Shown: positions 45,936 through 55,490 of the stretch, piece after piece
Layout: each line of letters opens with the position of its first letter
Numbering within the stretch: position 1 is the stretch's first letter
From: an uncultured Pseudomonadales bacterium
GTDB taxonomy: Bacteria > Pseudomonadota > Gammaproteobacteria > Pseudomonadales > Azotimanducaceae
Reading direction: 5' to 3'
Assembly (NCBI GenBank): GCA_958296195.1
Contig: OY282455.1
Coordinates: 2,728,001 to 2,792,000 of the forward strand
DNA: 64,000 nt
Program-made: the position numbers and the translations under genes
Notes under the pieces: model-generated
Seen by the model: only the letters and a program-made list of their open reading frames with translations
The model's database searches: none
What the model was told of the DNA's origin: nothing

Positions 45936-47915
45936 TCAATCTTCCGGTACGGCGAACACCAGCAGGGCGTTGCCCGGTTCGTGGAAATAGAGTCCATAGC
46001 CGGAGTTGATGGCCACATGGCCGTCGGCGACGGCCGGGCCGGCGCCGCCGCTCATGCCGCCGCCCCTGGCGGTAAGGCCGTTTACCGCGGCGGCTGGCTG
46101 GGTGGTGTCGTAAGCCCAAAGGACTTCGCCGTCGGCGGCGGAGTAGGCGCGGAGGAAGCCGTCTAGGTGGCCGGCGAGGACCGCGCCGGGAATGGCGGTG
46201 ACGGCGGCGGACACGCCGGGGTCGCAGAACTCCCTCTCCGGTGCGCAAATGTCCTCCTGCACATGGCGCCACATAACCTCTCCGGAAGCCGCATCGATGG
46301 CGTGAACCCCTGGGCGAGCCAATTCCGGGTCCAGCCAGTCCCCGTTGCGGGTGTCGTTCATGTCGTTGATCGGCGCGTAGAGCAACCCTTCGGCGGCGGC
46401 CATGCCGAAGTGGACGCCGCCCTGAATGCTGCCGCGCCCGACCCTGGTGGACCAAAGCATGGCGCCTTGGTTGTCCGGATCCAGGCCATAGACCGCACCG
46501 TTCTTGTTGCCCACCGCCAGCACGGAGCGGCCTTCAGCTTCGATGAGCACCATGCTGGAGCCGTGGTCTAAGTCCGGCCCGTTCTCGGCGGGGCAATTGG
46601 GATTGTCCGCCATCATGCAGGCCACGTTCCAAGCGTCCCCGGCGGTGCTTTGCCGGGTCCAGACCCGCTCGCCAGTGGTCAGATCGACGGCGATCACCGC
46701 ATCGCTGTTGCCGTCGGCCGGGGATGAGTAGTTTTCGCCGGTGCCGAAATAGGCCAGATTGCGCTTGAGGTCCACCGCCGGGCTGGACCAAACGGGGGCA
46801 CCGGAAGGCGCCAGCACCGCGGTTCCGGCGCTGGTGGTGGCCACCTGCACAGGGGGGTCGGGAATGGTGGAGTGGGACCAGATGATTGCGCCCGTCTCCG
46901 GATTGACCGCCAACACCTTGCCTTGGAAGGTGCAGCAGGCGTAGTCAGGGTCGGCGGCGGGGGTGACCTCCAAGGATGAGATCGGCACCAGCAGTTTGTC
47001 ACCGGCCAGCGCCGGAGTGCCGGTGATGGTGGCGCTGGGGTGGTCATCCGCCTTGATGGACCAGACCAATTCACCGGTCAAGGCGTGTACGGCGTACAGC
47101 TTGGCCAAAATGTCGCCGAAGAAGGCGAGGGGTGGGCCTGTGTCGGCAGCGGCGTTTGCCGCTTGCCCTGCGCCTTGCGCCATCGCCCCTTCCGGAATTG
47201 GGGCGACGGTCGAGGGCTCCCATGCACTGAGCACGATGCCGGTGCGCACCTCGGCGCTGGCTTGAAAGGTCCAGCGCTCGCAGCCGGTCTCCAAATCGAA
47301 CGCATAGACGGTGCCGTCCTGGCTGCCGACAAAGACCGCGCCCATGGCGATGGCCGGATGGGAGCGGGCGCGCAGCGCGTTGGGAAAGGCGAATGCCCAC
47401 TTCAGCTTCAGCTTGCCGATGTCCGCCGTCGCTAGCTGGGCGGTTTCCGCATTGACGAAGCGGGCGGTGTCGTGGCCCCAGCCCACCCTTGGCACCGGGC
47501 GGGATAGGTCGAATTGGGCGGCCTCCCCGATGCAGGACGGTGCTGCTGCGGCCGGCGCTTCGGTGTCGTAGCGGGCCCGGCTGAGGTATTCGGCGATCTG
47601 AATGCGCTGCTCGGCGTTCAGGTGCGCTGCTTGCGGTCGCATGATGCCGTCCGTCATGGAAGCCACCAAGATTTGCGGCGTCATCATTTCCAGCCAAATC
47701 AAGTGCGGTGCCCGGCTGACGCCGCCGGCGTGGCAGGATGCGCAGTGTTCGGCGTAAAGCGGGGCGCCGGGCATTTCCTGGCGAGGGCCAAGATCATCCG
47801 CGGTGGCTTGGAACTGATCGGTGGAGGTCAGGGAGGCCGGCGCCGCTGCCGGATCATCGGGCGGTTGGCAACCGGCCGCCAAGGCGCAGAAGATCAGGTA
47901 AGCTGGCAAGGCCAT
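45936..47915 (-). CDS. PQQ-dependent quinohemoprotein dehydrogenase, lipoprotein
   Basis: A 659-residue exported lipoprotein: signal Leu-Ala-Ala-Gly-Cys with lipid-modified Cys16, a cytochrome c domain with Cys58-Ala-Ser-Cys-His62, and an eight-bladed PQQ propeller with repeated Ala-x-Asp-x-x-x-Gly-x-x-x-Trp units. The cytochrome-first order is that of polyvinyl-alcohol-dehydrogenase-type quinohemoproteins. It would oxidise an alcohol or aldehyde in the periplasm and pass electrons to the respiratory chain. The ATG at 47915 is used because the lipobox follows directly; the open frame reaches 48068. It is divergent from the Rieske gene across 256 bp that should hold both promoters. Confidence 0.88.
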   Translation of the reverse strand: MALPAYLIFCALAAGCQPPDDPAAAPASLTSTDQFQATADDLGPRQEMPGAPLYAEHCASCHAGGVSRAPHLIWLEMMTPQILVASMTDGIMRPQAAHLNAEQRIQIAEYLSRARYDTEAPAAAAPSCIGEAAQFDLSRPVPRVGWGHDTARFVNAETAQLATADIGKLKLKWAFAFPNALRARSHPAIAMGAVFVGSQDGTVYAFDLETGCERWTFQASAEVRTGIVLSAWEPSTVAPIPEGAMAQGAGQAANAAADTGPPLAFFGDILAKLYAVHALTGELVWSIKADDHPSATITGTPALAGDKLLVPISSLEVTPAADPDYACCTFQGKVLAVNPETGAIIWSHSTIPDPPVQVATTSAGTAVLAPSGAPVWSSPAVDLKRNLAYFGTGENYSSPADGNSDAVIAVDLTTGERVWTRQSTAGDAWNVACMMADNPNCPAENGPDLDHGSSMVLIEAEGRSVLAVGNKNGAVYGLDPDNQGAMLWSTRVGRGSIQGGVHFGMAAAEGLLYAPINDMNDTRNGDWLDPELARPGVHAIDAASGEVMWRHVQEDICAPEREFCDPGVSAAVTAIPGAVLAGHLDGFLRAYSAADGEVLWAYDTTQPAAAVNGLTARGGGMSGGAGPAVADGHVAINSGYGLYFHEPGNALLVFAVPED

Positions 47916-48171
47916 GGTCGCAGACCCCCAGGGGAATGGGCGGCGGGCGGAACCTTGGGCCTGGCGGCTGGCGGGAGCGGGATGGCTGGTCCAATTGCCA
48001 GCGCAGCGCAACCAAATTCGGCGCTTGGGTTTGGTGTTCCTGCGGTCAACAAAAACGGTTGACTTCATGCGGGACTGGCCTCGTACGCTCGGCGTTGGGC
48101 GTGATTGTAAACTAGGCTCACTTATTTGATTTCTCCGCGTTCAAGAATGGACTGGCGGCAAGGAAAGGGAA

Positions 48172-49407
48172 ATGACAAGCACCGATGATGCGGCGCACGA
48201 CTCCATGCTGGCGCTGACCCGGCGCGTTCTGCGCCTGCACGAAGCCGGTTCCACGGACATGGCGGCGGCGCCGATGCGTCAGTCCTTGGACGCCTATGTG
48301 AACCCCGAACGCTGGGCCCACGAGGTGGACAAGATTTTCCGGGAGTTGCCGCTAGCCCTCGCCTTGTCCGTGGAGCTGCCCAACGTTGGGGACTACCGGG
48401 CGCTGCACGTCGCCGGCGTTCCGGTGCTGATGGTTCGGGGCGGTGACGGCCAGGCGCGCGCCTACGTCAACGCCTGCCGCCACCGGGGGGCGCCGGTGGT
48501 GGAGGACGGGCGTGGGCATCAGGACAAGGGCCGCTTCCTCTGCCCGTACCACGCCTGGGCCTACGACGACCGGGGCGCCCTTGTAGCGATGTTCGGTGAA
48601 CGCACCGTCGGCGAGCTGGAGCGCCAGGATTTGGGGTTGCTGGAGTTGCCGTCAGCTGAACGCAGCGGTTTCATTTGGGTGGCCTTGAAGCCCGGCTGCG
48701 ATTTCGACATCGACGCTTGGCTGAGAGATTTTCGGCCCCGCTTGGACTCCCTGCGGCTGGCCGACTGGCATCTTTACTGCCAGCGGGAAGTCGAGGGCCC
48801 CGGCTGGAAAGTGGCTTGGGACGGCTACCTTGAAGGCTACCACCAGCAAATGGTGCATCCGCAGACCGTGGGCAAGAACACCATCGCCAACCTCATGGCC
48901 TGGGACGCCTACGGCCCCCATCAACGCATCGTGTTTGGGCGCAAGTCCCTGCCGCAACTGTCCGGCAAGCCGGAATCCGCATGGGATGCGCAGGTACACA
49001 TCCGGCTAATTCACTCCGCCTTTCCAAACCTCTCCATATCGGGCATTGTCGGCGGCCACTGCTTGGTGAGCCAGCTATATCCGCTGCCGGACATGGCGCA
49101 CACCCTGACGGTGCAGACCGTCCTGGTTGAAGCCTTGCCGCGGACGGCGACCGAGCGCGACGCCGCCGAGGTGTTCAGTCAGATGGCGCTGCAAGCCGTG
49201 CGTGACGAAGACTACGCCATCGGCCGGCGCATTCAGGCCGGCCTGGGCGCCGCCAAGGAAGGCTTCATCTTTGGCCGCAACGAGCCGTCGCTGCAGCACT
49301 ACCATCAATGGGTGGAGCGCATTGCGCAGTGGGAGCCGCAAGCAGCGGATGAGAAACAAGCGGCAAGGAATAGGAGCAGGCAACGGGGACATGGACATGC
49401 AGCTTGA
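48172..49407 (+). CDS. Rieske aromatic-ring-hydroxylating oxygenase, alpha subunit
   Basis: A 411-residue oxygenase. The Rieske [2Fe-2S] ligands are Cys102-x-His104 and Cys124-x-x-His127. The catalytic domain has Glu-Gly-Tyr-His225 and His230 as iron ligands, with a late Asp-Glu-Asp-Tyr-Ala segment supplying the carboxylate. No beta subunit or reductase is adjacent, so it is of the single-component-alpha type whose electron donor lies elsewhere. Substrates of such enzymes include aromatics, quaternary amines and steroids. The start is ATG 48172. Its 3' end overlaps the SDR gene by 17 bp. Confidence 0.92.
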   Translation: MTSTDDAAHDSMLALTRRVLRLHEAGSTDMAAAPMRQSLDAYVNPERWAHEVDKIFRELPLALALSVELPNVGDYRALHVAGVPVLMVRGGDGQARAYVNACRHRGAPVVEDGRGHQDKGRFLCPYHAWAYDDRGALVAMFGERTVGELERQDLGLLELPSAERSGFIWVALKPGCDFDIDAWLRDFRPRLDSLRLADWHLYCQREVEGPGWKVAWDGYLEGYHQQMVHPQTVGKNTIANLMAWDAYGPHQRIVFGRKSLPQLSGKPESAWDAQVHIRLIHSAFPNLSISGIVGGHCLVSQLYPLPDMAHTLTVQTVLVEALPRTATERDAAEVFSQMALQAVRDEDYAIGRRIQAGLGAAKEGFIFGRNEPSLQHYHQWVERIAQWEPQAADEKQAARNRSRQRGHGHAA

Positions 49408-50173
49408 CGGCAGAGTGGCGGTCATCACCGGCGGCACCCGCGGCATCGGGCGGGGCATCGCCGAAGCCTTTTTGGCGCAGGGCGCCAGTGTGCTGGTGAA
49501 CGGGCGGTCGCTGGAAAAGGGTGAGCAGGCCCTCAAGGAAATGGGCGCCGGTGAACGCGCCCTGTTCGTGGCTGGCGACGTGCGTGTGCAGCAGGAGGTG
49601 GAGGCCGTGGTCGATGCGGCGGTGGAGCGCTTCGGCAAGATCGACATTTTGGTCAACAACGCCGGCGGCTCCTCCGGCTTCGCGCCGGTGGCGGAACTCA
49701 GCGACGCGGCTTGGCAGGAAGCCTTGAACTGGATGCTGAACGCCACCTTCTGGGGAACCCGGCGGGCGCTCAAGGACATGCTCAAGCGGCAGTGGGGGCG
49801 CATCATCAACATCAGCTCCGTGGAGGGCCGGCAGGCCAACAAAGCGGCGGTCTCCCACTACATCACCAACAAGCACGCCATCAACGGCTTCACCAAGGCG
49901 GTGGCCTTTGAGAACGGCCCTTTGGGCATCACTTGCAACGCCATCTGTCCCGGCGGAGTGGAAACCGATTTGATGAAGGGTGCCGGCCGCGCCGCCGGCG
50001 AAGCGCTGGGCCAAACTTACGAACAGTTTTTGGACAGCTACGCCCAGGCAGCGGCCATCAAGCGGCTCAACACCGTCGAGGAGGTGGCGGCCATGGCCAT
50101 GCTGCTCGCTTCGGAGGCGGGCGGCGGCATCACCGGCGCATTTCTCAATGTGGATGGAGGCACCGCGCTTTGA
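49391..50173 (+). CDS. SDR family oxidoreductase
   Basis: A 260-residue NAD(P)-dependent short-chain dehydrogenase with Gly-Gly-Thr-Arg-Gly-Ile-Gly, Asn-Asn-Ala-Gly, Ile-Ser-Ser, Tyr-Ile-Thr-Asn-Lys as the Tyr-x-x-x-Lys pair, and Asn-Val-Asp-Gly-Gly at the C-terminus. ATG 49391 overlaps the end of the Rieske gene, with a second Met two codons on, so the two are coupled and this enzyme likely oxidises a Rieske-derived diol or alcohol. Confidence 0.9.
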   Translation: MDMQLDGRVAVITGGTRGIGRGIAEAFLAQGASVLVNGRSLEKGEQALKEMGAGERALFVAGDVRVQQEVEAVVDAAVERFGKIDILVNNAGGSSGFAPVAELSDAAWQEALNWMLNATFWGTRRALKDMLKRQWGRIINISSVEGRQANKAAVSHYITNKHAINGFTKAVAFENGPLGITCNAICPGGVETDLMKGAGRAAGEALGQTYEQFLDSYAQAAAIKRLNTVEEVAAMAMLLASEAGGGITGAFLNVDGGTAL

Positions 50174-50395
50174 GGGGCAGCCGTCAGGCGCAAGGCCCCG
50201 ATTCTTCGCTGAGTGGCGCGATGGTCGCACGCTGTTTGCTTGCCAGCGCTTGTCCCCAGCGGCGTCCAGGTTGCATGGCGTCGCGTCGGTCACTATGGAG
50301 GCGCAGGAATGCGCCCTTTGGCGCAAGGTTGTTTTGCGCAAAGTTGGCGCACCTGTTGAAATTAGCCCGCATTTATTGAATTGAGGGAGTTAGGC

Positions 50396-51154
50396 ATGGG
50401 AAGAGTGCAGGACAAGGTCGCCATAGTCACCGGTGCGGCCTCCAATCCGGGGCTTGGCTACGCCACGGCGGTGGCGCTGGCGGGCGAAGGCGCCCGCGTG
50501 GTGGCGACGGACTTGGACGCCGCCGGTGCCGAGCGCTGCGCCGAGGCCATTCGCCGCGCCGGTGGGAAAGCCTTGGCGCTGGGCCAGGACGTGACCAGCG
50601 AGGCGGATTGGAACAACGTTATCGACCACACCCTGGATGCCTACGGCTGTCTGGACGTGTTGGTCAACAACGCCGGCATCGCCGTCTTGAGGCGGCTGGA
50701 GGACATGACGCTGGCGGACTGGAATCGACAGATCGAGGTCAACCTCACCAGCGTCTTTCTGGGCTGCAAAGCCGCCTTGGCGCCCATGCGGGCGGCCGGC
50801 GGCGGCTCCATCATCAACCTGTCGTCGGTGGCCGGCCTGGTCGGCATGGCCACCTGCACAGCCTACGGGGCGGCCAAGGGCGGGGTGCGCATCATGTCCA
50901 AGTCCGTCGCCGTGGAGGGCGCGGCGGACAACATCCGCTGCAACTCCGTGCATCCGGGCGTCATCTGGACCAACATGCAGGCGCAGGCCACGGGCCTGAG
51001 CGAGCCCCAGCCGGTGGCGCCGGAGCGGGTGCCCATGGGCCGCATGGGCGAACCCCAGGACATCGCCAACTGCGTGCTCTACCTTGCCTCCGACGAGTCC
51101 AACTACGTCAGCGGCGCGGAGTTCACGGTCGATGCGGGGATGACGACGCAATGA
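50396..51154 (+). CDS. SDR family oxidoreductase
   Basis: A second short-chain dehydrogenase, 252 residues. It has Thr-Gly-Ala-Ala-Ser-Asn-Pro-Gly-Leu-Gly, a cofactor loop of the NAD type with Asp in Ala-Thr-Asp-Leu-Asp, Asn-Asn-Ala-Gly-Ile-Ala, Leu-Ser-Ser, and Tyr-Gly-Ala-Ala-Lys. GAGGGAG precedes ATG 50396. It is downstream of the Rieske and first SDR genes and is probably in the same pathway. The stop overlaps a small ORF in an ATGA junction. Confidence 0.9.
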   Translation: MGRVQDKVAIVTGAASNPGLGYATAVALAGEGARVVATDLDAAGAERCAEAIRRAGGKALALGQDVTSEADWNNVIDHTLDAYGCLDVLVNNAGIAVLRRLEDMTLADWNRQIEVNLTSVFLGCKAALAPMRAAGGGSIINLSSVAGLVGMATCTAYGAAKGGVRIMSKSVAVEGAADNIRCNSVHPGVIWTNMQAQATGLSEPQPVAPERVPMGRMGEPQDIANCVLYLASDESNYVSGAEFTVDAGMTTQ

Positions 51155-51303
51155 CCTGCAAGCTGGCTATTTTGGTGTTGCTGATCCTTGGATTTGGTGG
51201 TCTTGGAGGCTTTCTGCAGACTGCAGGGCGCAGTCGATGGCCTCATGACGACGATGGCGCCGGCGCTGTCATTTGGGCCAGCATGCGCCAGCCCGCGTTA
51301 TGA
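51151..51303 (+). CDS. possible 50-residue membrane peptide
   Basis: ATG 51151 overlaps the SDR stop as ATGA and opens a 50-codon frame: Met-Thr-Cys-Lys, then a Leu/Gly-rich helix (Leu-Ala-Ile-Leu-Val-Leu-Leu-Ile-Leu-Gly-Phe-Gly-Gly-Leu-Gly-Gly), then a polar tail with three Asp. Translational coupling and a clean TM helix support it; no homolog is recognised and the frame could be chance. Confidence 0.35.
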   Translation: MTCKLAILVLLILGFGGLGGFLQTAGRSRWPHDDDGAGAVIWASMRQPAL

Positions 51304-51379
51304 CCCCGCTCGCATACTCTCAATCCCTGCCGAAAGAACCCGGGACAAAGTCCTATATGTGCTGAGCGAGATCACGCGG

Positions 51380-51407
51380 TTGACAGCGCCTTGAAAACCG
51401 TCAGAAT
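51380..51407 (+). promoter_or_regulatory. candidate promoter of the second TonB receptor
   Basis: A perfect TTGACA at 51380-51385, 16 bp, then CAGAAT at 51402-51407, 63 bp before the receptor start. The 315 bp between the SDR and receptor genes hold only this and the small peptide frame. Confidence 0.42.
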
Positions 51408-51469
51408 TGCCGGTCCAAGATGCGGGCGCATGGATGGGCGCTGCGGTCATTTTTTTTGGAGGGGCAATC

Positions 51470-53884
51470 ATGATGCGTTTTTTGCGAAATTCTGTCGCGC
51501 TTGCGGGATTGCTGGCGCTCGTCGGGGGCTTTGGCAGCGGCGGCTATTCGGCTGCGGCTTGGGCGCAGCAGCAGGATGCCTCCGGGTTGATCGAGGAGGT
51601 GGTGGTAACCTCCCGGCGGCGGCAGGAGTCACAACAGGACGTGCCGCTTTCGGTGACCGCCTTCGGCGCGGAGCAGATCGAGCAGCTCAAGCCGCAGACC
51701 TTGCGGGACTTCGATGGGCTGGCCCCCAATGTCTATCTGGGCATGAACACCGCCGGCCCTGGCGCCAGCGCCCTGTACATTCGCGGCATCGGCTACTCCG
51801 ACATCGAGAAGACGCAAAGCCCCCAAGTGGGGGTGATCGTCGATGGCATTCAGATGGGCTCCAGCACCGGGCAACTGATCGACGTGTTTGATGTGGAGAG
51901 CATTGAAGTCAACCGCGGCCCGCAGGGTGTGCTGTTCGGCAAGAACACCATCGGCGGCAACATCGTCGTCAACCGGGTGCGGCCCCAGTTCAACGAGTTT
52001 GGGGTCAAGGTGGCCGGGGAGATCGGCAACTACGACTCCAGAATCCTCAAGGGCCGGGTCAACATTCCGCTGGTCGATGACACTCTGGCCCTGAAGGTCG
52101 GCGCCATCATGCGGGAGCGGGACGGCTTCTACGACAACGTCACCCTAGGGGACTCCGCCGGCGATGTCGATTTCTCCTCCCAAACCTTGGCCCTGCGCTG
52201 GGCGCCTTCGGACAAGTTCGACGCCATCCTCACCTACGACCGCATCAAGGACCGGGGGCAGATCCCGCCCCAGGACCCGCGCTTCAACGGCGACGACCCC
52301 TTCGAGAACTTGGCGGACAAGAAGGAGCCGATGTGGTACGACGTGGATCAGGTGGGCTTGCGGGCGGAATGGGAACTGCCCAACGGCTACGTTCTCAACG
52401 CCATCACCGCCTGGCACAGCGGCGATGATCTGGTCAACCAGGACTTTGACGGCGGCGCCATCGACGGGGGCGCGACTCCGTTTGCGCAGTTGCACACCTT
52501 GCGAGATCAGGAGTTTGACGTGTTCACTCAGGAGATTCGTCTCTCCGGGGACTTTACCGACAACGTGGATTTCCTGGTCGGCTTCTACTACTTCAGTTCG
52601 AACCTGGAGTTTCAGCAGAACACCAACAATGTGCTGCAACTGCCGCCTGTCGCTCTCAGTCCGGCCTTGGTTGGATTGCCTTGCGCAGTGATCGGATCCC
52701 CGGCCATCACGGGACTGGGGCTGCGCGCCAACCCGGGCATCGGCGACGCGCTCTGCCAATTCCCCAACGCCCGCAGCATTCAGCGCGCTGGTGAGGACGT
52801 CAAGTCCATCGCCCTGTTCGGGGCCATCAACTGGCGGCCGACTGACAATCTGGAGCTGAGCTTCGGCGCCCGCTACATCAGTGAGGACAAAGACGCCTAC
52901 AACTCCTACTTCGACTATACGGACGGCACCTTCGACACCACGCCGGTGACTCAGGAGTTCAATTTCGCCGGCCGCCCGGAGCGGGCCGGCGTCGCCTACG
53001 ACGTGTCGGACAGCTGGGACGACGTGATTTTGCTGGCCTCCGCCACTTGGGCCATCACCGAGCAAAACCGTGCCTACGTCAGCTATTCGGAGGGTTTCCG
53101 CAGCGGCGGCTTCAGCATCCGCTCCGCCCGGGACCCTTCCGAAGCAGCCTTTCAGCCGGAGGACGCCTTCCAACTTGAAGCCGGCCTGAAGAACGAGTTC
53201 TTTGACCGCCGCCTGCGTCTCAACGCCGCCTACTTCTACTTGGAGCGGGACGGCAGCCAATTCAGCTCCATCATTCCCCTGCCGCCCGGCTCCATTCCCG
53301 GCACCACCACCATCATCAACAACGGCGGCACCTCCGAGTACTCCGGGGTTGAACTGGAGTCCCAATGGCTGATCAACGACAACTTCACCCTAGTGGTGAA
53401 CGGCGGCATCCTAGACGTCAAAAACCAAGCCTTCACCATCGACTGCTCCATTCTTGACGGCTGCGCCACCGGCGTTCCCGGGGTGACGGACCCGGCCGGC
53501 ACGTTGCGCACCTTGGGCGGCAATGACGACTCCCGACAGCCGGATTGGAACGTCTCCGTCACCTTGGCGTTTGACCGGCAAGTGGGTCCCGGTCGCTTCT
53601 CCGCCAACGTTGGCTGGAAGAAGGTGGGCAACTTCCTGCTGGTGAACACCGGCGGTGGCGCCGATCAACGGCTGTTTGAGGGCGGCTACTTCGGCCTTGA
53701 CGCCCGGGTGGCCTATGAGTGGGCCTTGGCCAACGGCGGCACCGTCTCCATCGCCGCCTTCGGCAAGAACCTCACCGATGAGCAATGGCGGGAGCAGGCC
53801 CTGTTCCTAGGCGGCTTTAGGACTGGCTTCCAAGGCTGGGGCGCTCCGCAAACCTACGCGGTGGAGTTCTCCTACACGATGTAG
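51470..53884 (+). CDS. TonB-dependent receptor
   Basis: An 804-residue outer-membrane receptor: signal peptide ending near residue 33 (Ala-Ala-Trp-Ala-Gln), TonB box and plug start Ile-Glu-Glu-Val-Val-Val-Thr-Ser-Arg-Arg, Tyr-Ile-Arg-Gly-Ile, Gly-Pro-Gln-Gly-Val-Leu-Phe-Gly-Lys-Asn, and C-terminal barrel strand Ala-Val-Glu-Phe-Ser-Tyr-Thr-Met. GGAGGGG upstream of ATG 51470 fixes the start, with a second ATG right after. Together with the MFS gene downstream it can move a small organic substrate over both membranes. Confidence 0.93.
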   Translation: MMRFLRNSVALAGLLALVGGFGSGGYSAAAWAQQQDASGLIEEVVVTSRRRQESQQDVPLSVTAFGAEQIEQLKPQTLRDFDGLAPNVYLGMNTAGPGASALYIRGIGYSDIEKTQSPQVGVIVDGIQMGSSTGQLIDVFDVESIEVNRGPQGVLFGKNTIGGNIVVNRVRPQFNEFGVKVAGEIGNYDSRILKGRVNIPLVDDTLALKVGAIMRERDGFYDNVTLGDSAGDVDFSSQTLALRWAPSDKFDAILTYDRIKDRGQIPPQDPRFNGDDPFENLADKKEPMWYDVDQVGLRAEWELPNGYVLNAITAWHSGDDLVNQDFDGGAIDGGATPFAQLHTLRDQEFDVFTQEIRLSGDFTDNVDFLVGFYYFSSNLEFQQNTNNVLQLPPVALSPALVGLPCAVIGSPAITGLGLRANPGIGDALCQFPNARSIQRAGEDVKSIALFGAINWRPTDNLELSFGARYISEDKDAYNSYFDYTDGTFDTTPVTQEFNFAGRPERAGVAYDVSDSWDDVILLASATWAITEQNRAYVSYSEGFRSGGFSIRSARDPSEAAFQPEDAFQLEAGLKNEFFDRRLRLNAAYFYLERDGSQFSSIIPLPPGSIPGTTTIINNGGTSEYSGVELESQWLINDNFTLVVNGGILDVKNQAFTIDCSILDGCATGVPGVTDPAGTLRTLGGNDDSRQPDWNVSVTLAFDRQVGPGRFSANVGWKKVGNFLLVNTGGGADQRLFEGGYFGLDARVAYEWALANGGTVSIAAFGKNLTDEQWREQALFLGGFRTGFQGWGAPQTYAVEFSYTM

Positions 53885-53893
53885 GCGCTGTCG

Positions 53894-53912
53894 CTTGCCG
53901 GCTTTCGGCAAG
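53894..53912. terminator. hairpin after the second TonB receptor
   Basis: CTTGCCG (53894-53900) and CGGCAAG (53906-53912) with a five-base loop, 10 bp after the receptor stop. No T-run follows, so it may serve mainly to protect the transcript end. Confidence 0.35.
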
Positions 53913-54108
53913 TCGCGGCTGGCGACAACAGGCATTCACTTTTGCGGTGGATGCCTGCTGTGGCTGGGGTCGTCAAGGACTATGGCCAGGGCCGCCTCTT
54001 GGCTGACTCGGCTGTTCGCCAGCCCATGACTTGGTTGCGCCGAATGTCCTCCTTGCCCCACCGCTAGCGCCTTCATTTTGCCAGCGGGTGTTCTCTTGGG
54101 GGAATAGG

Positions 54109-55479
54109 ATGGGAAACGCACAGAGCCGCCAAGCGCCATCGGCGCCGGGCGAAGCGGTGCCGGCGCAGCCGGCCCCCGACGCCTATCCGCATCCAGCCTA
54201 CGCTTGGGCGGTGGTCGGCGTGCTGGTGCTGGCGGCGCTGGTGGCCTACATCGACCGGCAGGTGGTGGCCATCGTGGTCGATCCGATGAAGGCGGATCTG
54301 GGCGTCAACGATGCGCAGATCGGCTGGCTCTACGGCGTCTTCGCCGTGTTCTACGCCATCGCCGCACTGCCCATTGCTTGGCTGGCGGACCGCAAGAGCC
54401 GCAAGTTCATCATCGCCGCCGGCATCTTCTTCTGGTCTCTGATGACCATGGCCTGCGGCCTGTCGCGCAGCTTTTGGCATGTGCTGCTGGCCCGCATCGG
54501 CGTGGGCGTGGGAGAGGCCACCCTAAGCCCGGCCGCGACCTCCTTGGTGGGGGACTTCTTTCCTAGGCGGCGGGTGCCGTTGGCGCTCTCGATTTTCCAG
54601 ACCGGCGCCATCATGGGTTCCGGCATCGCCTTCATCATCGGCGGCTATGTGCTCGGCTTGGTGCAGGAAGCACCGCCGTTGACGCTGCCGATTTTCGGGG
54701 AACTGCGGCCTTGGCAGCAAACCTTCGTTTATCTGGGGGCGCCGGGGTTGCTTGTGGCGCTGCTGTTCGCCTTGCTGCGAGAGCCGGCGCGGCGCTCCGG
54801 CGCTCAGGTCGGCGGCGGGCGGCTGCGCGACCTCTCCGCCTTCTACCGCAGCAACCTTAAGGCCCTGATGCTGCATCATTTGGGCTTCCTTTCCTTGGTG
54901 CTGGCCGGCTACGCCTTTGTGTTCTGGACGGTGTCCTACTTCGTGCGGGTGCATGGTTATGAGGCGGCGGAGGCTTCGCTGATCTTCGGCTGGATCTTCC
55001 TGATTGCCGGCCCGGTCGGGCCGATTCTGGTGGCCCTGCTGGCCCGTCGCTTGAGCGATCAGGGCGCCGCCGACGCCAACATCGTCGGCGGCATGGTCGG
55101 CGGCGCGGCGGCCATCCTGATCATCTTGGCGATCCAATTCACGCCGAGCGCCTTTTGGGCCTTCGTGCTTTACGTCCCAGCCATGGCGGCCATCAACTCG
55201 CCCTTCGGCATCGCCGCCGGCGCCCTGCCGGTCATCACGCCGCCGAATCTGCGCGCCCAGGTAGCGGCGGTCTATCTGTTCGTAACCTCGGTGGGCATGC
55301 TGCTGGGGCCACCGATCACCGGCGTCTTCAACGAATACGTCTTCCCGGAAGGGGAGGGTGTGCGCTACTCCTTGGTGACCGTCTCCAGCGTCTTCGGCCT
55401 GCTCGGCCTAGCCCTCCTGCAACTGGCCCGCAAGCCCTACGCCCTCAGCTTGCAGGCCGCTGACCGTAGGGACCCATAG
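54109..55479 (+). CDS. MFS transporter (Spinster-like)
   Basis: A 456-residue carrier with about 12 TM helices. After a polar N-terminal tail come Tyr-Ile-Asp-Arg-Gln and Gly-Trp-Leu-Tyr-Gly-Val-Phe-Ala-Val-Phe-Tyr-Ala, the loop Ala-Asp-Arg-Lys-Ser-Arg-Lys, and Gly-Val-Gly-Glu-Ala, typical of Spinster-like MFS members found in catabolic clusters. GGGGGAA before ATG 54109 sets the start. It ends 11 bp before the convergent lipoprotein gene and closes the scavenging island. Confidence 0.9.
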   Translation: MGNAQSRQAPSAPGEAVPAQPAPDAYPHPAYAWAVVGVLVLAALVAYIDRQVVAIVVDPMKADLGVNDAQIGWLYGVFAVFYAIAALPIAWLADRKSRKFIIAAGIFFWSLMTMACGLSRSFWHVLLARIGVGVGEATLSPAATSLVGDFFPRRRVPLALSIFQTGAIMGSGIAFIIGGYVLGLVQEAPPLTLPIFGELRPWQQTFVYLGAPGLLVALLFALLREPARRSGAQVGGGRLRDLSAFYRSNLKALMLHHLGFLSLVLAGYAFVFWTVSYFVRVHGYEAAEASLIFGWIFLIAGPVGPILVALLARRLSDQGAADANIVGGMVGGAAAILIILAIQFTPSAFWAFVLYVPAMAAINSPFGIAAGALPVITPPNLRAQVAAVYLFVTSVGMLLGPPITGVFNEYVFPEGEGVRYSLVTVSSVFGLLGLALLQLARKPYALSLQAADRRDP

Positions 55480-55490
55480 GCATTTCGGCA

